DNA from: an uncultured Clostridia bacterium
GTDB lineage: Bacteria > Bacillota > Clostridia > Oscillospirales > Acutalibacteraceae
Assembly (NCBI GenBank): GCA_946407465.1
Contig: CAMJOD010000005.1
Span: forward strand, 1-37,184
Direction: 5' to 3'
Length of the DNA stretch: 37,184 nucleotides
Positions 11,901 through 16,782 of the stretch are shown here, piece by piece (the stretch's first letter is position 1; each line of letters opens with the position of its first letter). The notes beneath the pieces are model-generated. The model saw only the letters and a list, made by a program, of their open reading frames with translations, did no database searches and was not told where the DNA came from. The position numbers and the translations under genes are program-made.

Positions 11901-12410
11901 GTTCAAAAGCTGTCGTTTGTCAATATTTCGCTCAGCACCCAAATCAGGGATAATCCCAAGGTTTACACACCCGACAAGATCAACGCGCTCTTTGAGCAGT
12001 ATAAGGGACAGCTTGTCGACATCATTGACAAATTTGACAAAAAGCAGGGCAGCAAGCAGTTCTCGTCCGCAGAGACCTTTGCAGGAGCACTTGATCCGCT
12101 GACGGGAGATCTAGACAAAACCCTGAATCTGACGCTTACCACCAAGGGATATACCTACACCGTCACCTCAAACGGCAATACGCCCGGAGAGAACGATGCG
12201 ACGATAAAGCTCAGCAACAAGAACAGAGCGCAGTTTACCGTTACATATAAGACATCGGCTCTCAACTTGAACAACACAGGTTCCAACGGCAACACCTGTC
12301 TTGTGTACTGCGGTGCATTGAAGTATAACGGCTCTTGGAATATCAGCACAAACTGCCTGATATACTACAACGGCAACGTGGTTGACAACACCTTGTCTGT
12401 TTGGGGATAA
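2919..12410 (+). CDS. Giant (3163 aa) secreted lipoprotein/surface protein with many GLUG-like GGF/YxG repeats and a Cna-B domain
   Basis: N-terminal signal with lipobox LTGC; RBS AAGGAGG before ATG; many AGGFVGY/AGGYVGNM motifs; Cna-B-like stretch KIDLTVQKIWNDKNNADKSRPEEIRVRIMQ...YYFSYTVEEAPVVGYSTQITYD; no LPXTG-type C-terminus. Confidence 0.93.
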   Translation: MKKSVGLLSLLLVFLTGCNAITPLLADTIRDAFSAPAKIASVSPDTDDYVVPDIGQSAKTASAASEGKQTAYSDGNIQIYNYAQLSMIGSGKSYTYDDGVTAVYAPDAAYRIAREIHLPRHTLWRLPDGFKGKITGEKQQKAPLYEKASDSIILYNPYQLATMAMENAAQQPVLTGDADAKAFGSGQPVCADAANKVPLTYSAEHNYVVSPQFDSDMTQKPVSVVSKKAAVEPVGAKAEESVGATADGRDFAGQVIKKIGGKTYILIGNQEQLRAIGSDKEVFSAVYQTDYVAFQGHVLDTDNGRIIQLYGGDADLLENQNTYRDYGFQQINDRTKEGRYYVGVNQETGEPYTDATHATLNKDSLTEASWKTGEKYTTKANYIIFRDIDLEGRSKPWTPLMFSGEMYGAKSANGEKLWNGSSITDSTALTATASANRPVISNVYVNQNVPIKADDYIGVGFFATVTNEVSTAKVGVSSGTVKVHNIELNQVEVHNSATTATEATTLVSALTSSLGSLVGGLVDGLLTIVSFGSVKLSLSDTLSDLLNARTKDPTIYSTGAFAGRVVGDVEIKDCMVSGNVTVENHKDNTGGFVGYTDGVTQYSGLSQVLGGLTDVLSLLLNAIPGLGLGDLISILLDNALPLRNLIPTGYLEPHILNCTVDSLQGDVGQNDTNNNGGFVGLQIATQIENCTIQNSDYTVKAASLGGGFSGVARDAEVKGTLNDLGVDVVEENQIFSRINQNLDGIGEFETQSLLRNCSISGSDVAVTGGEYLGGFTGALSASYAIDCKITGDEYDTLTVTGSGDHIGGFVGEATLGWFNSIGKNAANENDNSLLAVVRQLGTGLLSSGNEGQNQKLLSLVGLVPSAIMGCQIDAGPVNVSGRQYVGGILGRGQGVYLTESSADYMNQLTFWSQENQHITNKTARTNVLNNLESVTASGDFAGGVAGQLETVNLAGVLDGTLSAGSFKSFTISKVSVTGVDSGYEVKATGTAQDFDGDYAGGGFGRAYGGTIDDVTLQKLKRVEAANNKAAGFIATAGPGDVVGSGGLTINLLGLNHLLNVNNLLSIGQSIHVKITDSSVTGVDDGFTVETMGSGNSNEGYQYVASGFIAQSNSTELSNCHTDKLLSVKAASTQGYSGGFVGVSTTGGLADVSDVDGVKSLLSVEGSLLNAVEYLIPTYTNCTTTFVDGGFVDADIAGGFAADMESGTVDNSTIATVDDSEHPKWTKTMKELYDPNAENVTGDLEKQFAVFNINYVHGRTYGGGFGGKLRSGALADAGGGISILGDTELSIDVRKLINIMNAYIPVVKHAGVYSENGFTVAANKIRSDDPLSGSAGGFAGYTSGAQISHCDVYRLKNTKVTPPADLEGVSASNYFDNTLSAYAVTGGHFAGGYVGNVDIGSSASLGSGLKVLGDSIALTNALSALSVVVTTIEHSDVQGAGGGFSVIADGSDPDDGKVGMAGGYAGSTNGGHIQNSHCKNFYYIIGQEAAGGYVGNMEPGNVANLLDDASILGSLVDVDTALASLVEDFVPTIRNSTTSCVPCGGAVRAQAASDESHQRGVAGGYCGHNEGGHIWGLNTSTWKDQNDGAVGSWNFGHDTEGNYIGEKHPATAWRIRSVYGYEYAGGFTGYMESADTADTGSIKLLGGLIKLDNVLTALSAVYPTEEHTAVYGPLSNLDVDTWNGWVQYVGKYGGYGAELAQSGSATTQDALDSKLSKYVYGCNVVAGRPTHESMLITEGGSAGGYVGYMVSGVITDGQSHDMKKIRAMRSAGGYAGKMQTGAAASFGNVGILGLNLNLGQLVKAAQVFVPTVKSGSVSGWQSGMTVECFGTDLTHGCGYAGGYAGSAYGAQIWGDKNADKTAGTGCNVSNLRFVRGTNAAGGYVGMVTAASVADVNTNASKGLLQGILNSLISTPGSTPGDLASVMQATLTTIRQAEVNPDNQSFGFTVGGVADTTPQFAGGFAGSLEAAVVGSRKGESQITVNGLRSVDGKYYAGGFFGLADVGSVASVSSTGTGSTNILNLIKAGSVDLLDVFRTYVYHSDVNGVPEGMVIRAYASAQEGILSEIRHSGCAGGFGGGMMNGTVKNSDVTNLNTVYAPNYTGGFIGHMGKNGAVDVDDAQVAGPLAGLTAGVLDVFGTVADDCSVTGIDAGAVVMTNKGVQAISGGFVGYADVSQIKNSHVNKLKQVYSDQIAGGFVGKTNMNYLVEVEASSPLVQLVLKIVNALVKLLYVDKLENLSLINLDSDLLGLKLLSDGDLLYVNLLGLCIGVSLVKSTEPGTTDTALITIGDSTIALPCNDQGIDTENQNPEIVVNLIKGNRTRVDNCSVAGIAVGYDVYGGGASNTENGTHETGYAGGFVGYNNEGKFTSNTMTYCDVIRGTAQKVGTFSGGTRLESVYSFNTLESIEKVAGEENHYSVYRNTDSTYALTSGNVTIGTAVADGSGKRFDITHLTAPITPGTNEPYNKIFEKWNGAKLASNASGANAALLRVYVSSAKAVLMLDTPTYSNDESLIPNPGESKDPCGKIDLTVQKIWNDKNNADKSRPEEIRVRIMQHWKNEDGTPVTDGGEAKVIPYTDAAVIPDVDTTDGWFTVSKAAHSRAGSATWTRVIHGLPVYTTESDTTYYFSYTVEEAPVVGYSTQITYDESGATATATIRNTPVDFEVQFKYYDRYEINGTPAGIEETETAYSVTVSGIPNNLVTRDASGKVQSIDYARLIGTAAVEFSNNALAVNNVMCDYDLWTSQSAAVKALSGSSYFYFNNGEHVPYGSGQVYHTDYLSRPMGTTEKWVNYYNSENIALDEGEALTTQCESVRKIVVWCYNYPKLYNVDIFGANSADDLLTKQVGGNTVYVANAASADASVKAINQHKFYYNQRFCEKTGDSYQDDAGFIKNYGLLGYTNVMPSDYAAESFGDYEFAYWAYNQEGTQIASVERNFGYRVTTDTKLYAVYAQAGASNPGISISANTNDTYVDSTGVSKTRLNIFASVFGVPQFDTSVQKLSFVNISLSTQIRDNPKVYTPDKINALFEQYKGQLVDIIDKFDKKQGSKQFSSAETFAGALDPLTGDLDKTLNLTLTTKGYTYTVTSNGNTPGENDATIKLSNKNRAQFTVTYKTSALNLNNTGSNGNTCLVYCGALKYNGSWNISTNCLIYYNGNVVDNTLSVWG

Positions 12411-12421
12411 GGAGGATCGTA

Positions 12422-12556
12422 TTGAAGAAAAATTACATTTCACCCGAATTTGATTACGCACAGTTCGAGCTGAGTACAAGAATTTGTGCTTCTTATTATG
12501 AAGGTGTTATCGATGATGTTTATCCGAGTGAAATAGACGGGGACGAAGATGTTTAA
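12422..12556 (+). CDS. Small 44-aa protein (TTG start) MKKNYISPEFDYAQFELSTRICASYYEGVIDDVYPSEIDGDEDV; absent from supplied ORF track
   Basis: AAGGAGG about 6 nt upstream of TTG; 12 bp after the giant gene stop; ends TAA at 12554-12556. Confidence 0.7.
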   Translation: MKKNYISPEFDYAQFELSTRICASYYEGVIDDVYPSEIDGDEDV

Positions 12557-12573
12557 ACCTCAGTAAAAATCCT

Positions 12574-12605
12574 ATCAGGCGGCAGCAAAACCGCTACCGC
12601 CTGAT
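12574..12605 (+). other. Intergenic hairpin without T-tract (ATCAGGCGG / CCGCCTGAT)
   Basis: 9-bp perfect stem, 14-nt loop, followed by GTAATTGAG. Confidence 0.6.
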
Positions 12606-12622
12606 GTAATTGAGTATCGCTT

Positions 12623-13648
12623 ATGAAATCTTTAAAACGCTTTTCCATAATTTTTTTCATCGCGGCGGTGCTGACTGCCGGCTTTTGCATCCGTGCTTCG
12701 GCACTGGTGATATATGACGGAGACTTTGGCTACGAGATAAATGCGTCCGGGCACGAGGCAAGACTTGTCAAATACAACGGACAGGGCGGCGTGGTTCAGC
12801 TGCCCGCGTATTACCGGGATTATCCCGTGACGGTGATTGACAGAAACGCTTTTTCGGGCAACGGCGCCATTAGTGAAGTCGTCTTCTCCGACACCAACAC
12901 AACGGTTGACGATTATGCCTTTATGGGCTGCTCGGCGCTCGAAACGGTCTATATTCCCGAGAACGTCGTCCGCTTTGGCGACAGAGCGTTTGCGGACTGC
13001 GTTTCTCTGAAAACCGTCACGCTGCTCTCCGATATGGTCAGTGTGCCGACGAACATGTTTTCCGGCTGCTCGGCGCTTGAAAACGTAACCGTCAGTGAGA
13101 GCATTGCCGATTTCGGCTACGGCTGCTTCAACGGCTGTTCCTCTCTGACCGATTTGGGCTTTGTCAAAAACGGCGCCATGCTGGGCTCCTACGCGTTCAA
13201 CGGCACCGGAGCGGCTTCGGTCGTCCTGTCCGATACGCTTTTGGCGATTCCCAACTACACCTTCACCGGTTGTCCGCAGCTGAAATATGTGACCATTCCC
13301 GAGAGCGTCGTGCTGATTCAGCCGTATGCGTTCGATTGGGAGAACATAACCATTCGCTGCTATGCGGATTCATTTGCGCATGCTTATGCGTTGGAAAATA
13401 ATCTGTCTTATGAATTGCTAGAGAAAGTCACGCTCGGCGACGTTGACCGGGACGGTAATGTCAACATTAATGACGTGACGAACATTCAGCGGATTCTTGC
13501 CGAATTGGAGGAGACGGACGCGTTATCGCTCCTTGCGGCGGACACGAATCAGGACGGAACGGCGGACATCGCGGACGCGACGACACTGCAAGAGTTCATT
13601 GCGGAATATGCTGTTCCGTATCCGATCGGTCGTCTGATAAACCGCTAA
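12623..13648 (+). CDS. Secreted BspA-like leucine-rich-repeat (LRR_5) protein with C-terminal type I dockerin
   Basis: Signal peptide MKSLKRFSIIFFIAAVLTAGFCIRASA; LRR pattern AFMGCSALETVYIPENVVRFGDRAFADCVSLKTVTL; dockerin pair DVDRDGNVNINDVTNIQRIL / DTNQDGTADIADATTLQEFI. Confidence 0.93.
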   Translation: MKSLKRFSIIFFIAAVLTAGFCIRASALVIYDGDFGYEINASGHEARLVKYNGQGGVVQLPAYYRDYPVTVIDRNAFSGNGAISEVVFSDTNTTVDDYAFMGCSALETVYIPENVVRFGDRAFADCVSLKTVTLLSDMVSVPTNMFSGCSALENVTVSESIADFGYGCFNGCSSLTDLGFVKNGAMLGSYAFNGTGAASVVLSDTLLAIPNYTFTGCPQLKYVTIPESVVLIQPYAFDWENITIRCYADSFAHAYALENNLSYELLEKVTLGDVDRDGNVNINDVTNIQRILAELEETDALSLLAADTNQDGTADIADATTLQEFIAEYAVPYPIGRLINR

Positions 13649-13691
13649 AGACAGCCCGATAACCAAAATTTCGGAATACACACAGAATACA

Positions 13692-13733
13692 GACGGAAGA
13701 AAACACGGCACGGCATTTTCTTCCGTCTTTTTT
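13692..13733 (+). terminator. Rho-independent terminator
   Basis: Perfect 12-bp stem GACGGAAGAAAA/TTTTCTTCCGTC followed by TTTTTT. Confidence 0.95.
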
Positions 13734-13800
13734 GCCGTACCGTTTCACGCCGCATTTTTCAAGATTTGCTGATGTGCAGGTTATGCCTGACATTTTTCTA

Positions 13801-13829
13801 TTGGCGGCGCACAAATCGGGTGATATAAT
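13801..13829 (+). promoter_or_regulatory. Promoter for the GH36-like gene
   Basis: TTGGCG-N17-TATAAT with TGA preceding -10. Confidence 0.65.
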
Positions 13830-13858
13830 AAGTACAGCAATCAAAAGGATGTGAGGCT

Positions 13859-15895
13859 ATGATAAAACAAAAGACCGTTTCATGTGAAATATACCGCCAA
13901 AAGGCCCAGCCTGTCTTGACAGAGGTAACCCTGAACGGCGGCGCGGTGAGCTGCGACGGCGTAACGCTTTCGGTCAGCGAAACAAGCGCCGGAGGCTGTC
14001 GCGCCGGAAGCATCCGTCTGGCGATTCAAAACGAGGAGCTGGAATCGTGCCGCAACCTCGAAGCAGAAGCGCCGGTCAAGCTGCGTCTGCCTGTGACGGA
14101 GCTGCCCGAACAAATCACGGCGCTCTATCTATTCAGTCCGTGGTGGACGCGTCCGGCGTTTACGCAGCGCCTGTCGGAGCTTCCCGACAAAACGCAGACG
14201 GCGCTGTTCCGCTTTGGCGACCGCTGCGGCTGCTTTGTACCGGCGGTGGGCGCGCGCTGCAAGGCGTATTTGACCGGTGGGAGCGATAACGCGCTCACGC
14301 TGGTGCTGACGGCGCTGCAAGGCGGACTGAGCGAGCTGGATGAGCCGCTCTATTGGTACGCCGAAGCGCCCACCATAGGCGAAGCAATTTCGGTTGCCTT
14401 TGCGGAGGCGGCACGCTTCAAGAATATTCGCCTGCGCACAGAGCGCCGTCTGCCCGAAATGTTCCGCTACCTCGGCTGGTGCAGCTGGAACGCCTTTTAC
14501 ACCGACGTCAGCGAACAGGGTATTCGTGAAAAGGCGGCGGAGCTTGCCGAAAAGCAGGTTCCCGTCAAATGGATGATTATCGACGACGGCTGGCTGTCGC
14601 TCCAAAATCGCCTGCTCTATGCGTTTGAGCCGGACAGAGAGAAGTTTCCGGAGGGCTTTGGCAGGCTGACCGGAGAGCTGCGCGAGAGCGCCGGAATCCG
14701 ATGGTTCGGCGTATGGCACGCGCTGATGGGCTATTGGAGCGGCATCGCGCCCGGCAGTCCTGTAGCCGTGCAGGAAGCGCCCAATCTTTGCCGCACGGCA
14801 AGCGGACGGCTGGTGCCCGATCCGGTGCGCGGCACAGGCTTCTACCGCGATTGGTACAAGGTGCTGACCGCACAGGGCATCAGCTTTGTCAAGGTGGACG
14901 GACAGGGAACGATTCCGCTCTGCTTTGAGAACACCCTACCGCTCGGCGAAGCGGCGAACGGTCTGCACGCTTGTCTGGAGAGTGCCGCCGCACTTGTGGA
15001 CGGCGCGGTCATCAACTGCATGGGCATGCCGATGGAAAGCGTTCTCTCACGTCCGGCAACCGCGGTTTCGCGCAACAGCGACGACTTTTTCCCCGACCAA
15101 GCGGACAGCTTTCGGGAGCATCTGCTTCAAAATGCCTACAACGCGCTATATCATGACAGGCTCTTTGTCTGCGACTGGGACATGTTCTGGACGCGGCACC
15201 CCGACAGCGCCAAGCATGCGCTGCTGCGCGCCGTCAGCGGCGGTCCCGTCTATTGCAGCGACCGTGTGGGCGAAACCGACGCGCAGGTGCTCAAACCGCT
15301 TGCCTATCCCGACGGAGAGCTGCTGATGATGAGCCGTTCCGCCATGCCGACGCAGGACTGCGTATTTACCGACCCCTTTAAGAGCGGCTTTTTAAAGCTT
15401 CAAAATATAGCGCCCTTCGGCGAAGGGCAAGACGGCGGCGGTATCGCGGTATTTAATCTGACCGATAAGCCGCTCTCCTGCACCTTTACACCGGCGGAGG
15501 TCGAGGGCATCACTGTCTGCGAGCGCTATCTGCTTTACAATTACTTCGAAAAAACCGCGTGCTTTATCGAAAGAAACGAGCTTGTTCACTGCGCCGCAGC
15601 GCCAAACAGCTGTCAGTGGGTTGTGCTTCTCCCCATAACAGGCGCCTGTACCTGCCTCGGTATGACGGAAAAATACGTCGGCTTCACGGCGGTGGAGAGT
15701 GTTCACAACAGCGCCTCCGCGCAAACCGTCGTGCTGCACGCGAGCGGCACGCTGGCATGGGCGTCCGAAACCGCGCCGAAGCGCGTCACTGTTGACGGCG
15801 AGGACGTGACAGCCGCCGCCGAACGCAAGGGCATTCTGACCGTTGTGCCGCTGCCGGAAAAGAGCGGACAGACCGTCGCGGTGCTTGAGTGGTAA
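13859..15895 (+). CDS. Raffinose synthase/Sip1-like (GH36-type) glycosidase
   Basis: YLGWCSWNAFYTDVSEQGI, WMIIDDGWLSLQ, IRWFGVWHALMGYWSGI, FVKVDGQG motifs of the Sip1/raffinose synthase family. Confidence 0.88.
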   Translation: MIKQKTVSCEIYRQKAQPVLTEVTLNGGAVSCDGVTLSVSETSAGGCRAGSIRLAIQNEELESCRNLEAEAPVKLRLPVTELPEQITALYLFSPWWTRPAFTQRLSELPDKTQTALFRFGDRCGCFVPAVGARCKAYLTGGSDNALTLVLTALQGGLSELDEPLYWYAEAPTIGEAISVAFAEAARFKNIRLRTERRLPEMFRYLGWCSWNAFYTDVSEQGIREKAAELAEKQVPVKWMIIDDGWLSLQNRLLYAFEPDREKFPEGFGRLTGELRESAGIRWFGVWHALMGYWSGIAPGSPVAVQEAPNLCRTASGRLVPDPVRGTGFYRDWYKVLTAQGISFVKVDGQGTIPLCFENTLPLGEAANGLHACLESAAALVDGAVINCMGMPMESVLSRPATAVSRNSDDFFPDQADSFREHLLQNAYNALYHDRLFVCDWDMFWTRHPDSAKHALLRAVSGGPVYCSDRVGETDAQVLKPLAYPDGELLMMSRSAMPTQDCVFTDPFKSGFLKLQNIAPFGEGQDGGGIAVFNLTDKPLSCTFTPAEVEGITVCERYLLYNYFEKTACFIERNELVHCAAAPNSCQWVVLLPITGACTCLGMTEKYVGFTAVESVHNSASAQTVVLHASGTLAWASETAPKRVTVDGEDVTAAAERKGILTVVPLPEKSGQTVAVLEW

Positions 15896-15962
15896 TACCA
15901 AAATATGTATAGCATAGTCCGCAGGGGTTTCCTTGCGGACTTTCTTTGCGGACATTTCTTGC

Positions 15963-16622
15963 CTATTCTGTCCAAAGGCGCGACACCCTGCGGTTGCCGT
16001 CTGTCAGCCAGACCGAGAGAATATAGGCAAGGCTGTAGACAAAGCAGCCGATACAAATGCTGTAGCTCAGCGGCTGGGTGCCGAAATCCATGAACGAATA
16101 GGGGATTTTGTCCTGCGGAATCGCGCCGGTCAGAATCAGCACCGTCACCACAGCTGCGTAGAGCGTGATCAGCCACGCGCAGCTCAGCCGTTTGAGCGGA
16201 TGCACCGACTCCGCCGGAGACGGGTTGAGCAAAAACGAGAGTATCGTCAGCAGCGGCAGAATGATGTGCATGCAGAATGAATCATAGGTCAGCAGATTGG
16301 GATTGTCCGGCACAAAGGGGAAGAACGACAGCAGAATCACCGCCGCGATAATGCACTCCGTCACCGCGGCGCAGAGACGGAAATAATAGAGCTGCCGCCG
16401 CAGGATTTTTTTGCCTGTGCGCAGCTCCATGGCGCAGACGATGCTCAAAATCAGCGCCGTCAGCGTGGTAAACGTCGTGCCGTTCATGGTCATGTAGCGA
16501 AACGTCATCAAAAAGTTTTCTTCATCCTTCGACAATGCCGACACCACCAGCGAGCTGGCGCCGACCGCAAACAGCAGCACGGACAGCACGAGGTTCAGCC
16601 GCCGGTTCAAAAGTTCAGTCAT
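15963..16622 (-). CDS. Polytopic membrane protein, Pr6Pr-like
   Basis: Multiple hydrophobic segments; start at MTELLNRRLN preceded by GGAAGGAG. Confidence 0.7.
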   Translation of the reverse strand: MTELLNRRLNLVLSVLLFAVGASSLVVSALSKDEENFLMTFRYMTMNGTTFTTLTALILSIVCAMELRTGKKILRRQLYYFRLCAAVTECIIAAVILLSFFPFVPDNPNLLTYDSFCMHIILPLLTILSFLLNPSPAESVHPLKRLSCAWLITLYAAVVTVLILTGAIPQDKIPYSFMDFGTQPLSYSICIGCFVYSLAYILSVWLTDGNRRVSRLWTE

Positions 16623-16713
16623 AACAAATGCTCCTTCCAAAAACGCCTGTATTCATCATTCGCCGTTCGGGGCGTGATATGCATGACAATTTGCTTATAC
16701 GCGCGATTTCACA

Positions 16714-16742
16714 TTTACAGAAATGGTTTTTTGTGTTATAAT
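16714..16742 (+). promoter_or_regulatory. Promoter of the GTPase-NYN gene
   Basis: TTTACA (16714-16719)-N17-TATAAT (16737-16742) with TGT extension. Confidence 0.8.
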
Positions 16743-16782
16743 GTTGGCAGAAAAAGCATTTTGAAACAGGGGAGGGCACATC

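Noticed and set aside
2919-12410. CRISPR or DNA-level tandem repeat array suggested by recurring ggcggctttgtcggc
   Set aside because: Spacing and sequence vary with the reading frame; these encode degenerate GGFVG protein motifs, not fixed repeats with spacers.
12422-12556. Lasso peptide precursor (YxxP leader motif)
   Set aside because: No B1/B2/C maturation genes or RRE protein nearby, and no core-like region with the conserved penultimate Thr; kept only as an unknown small protein.
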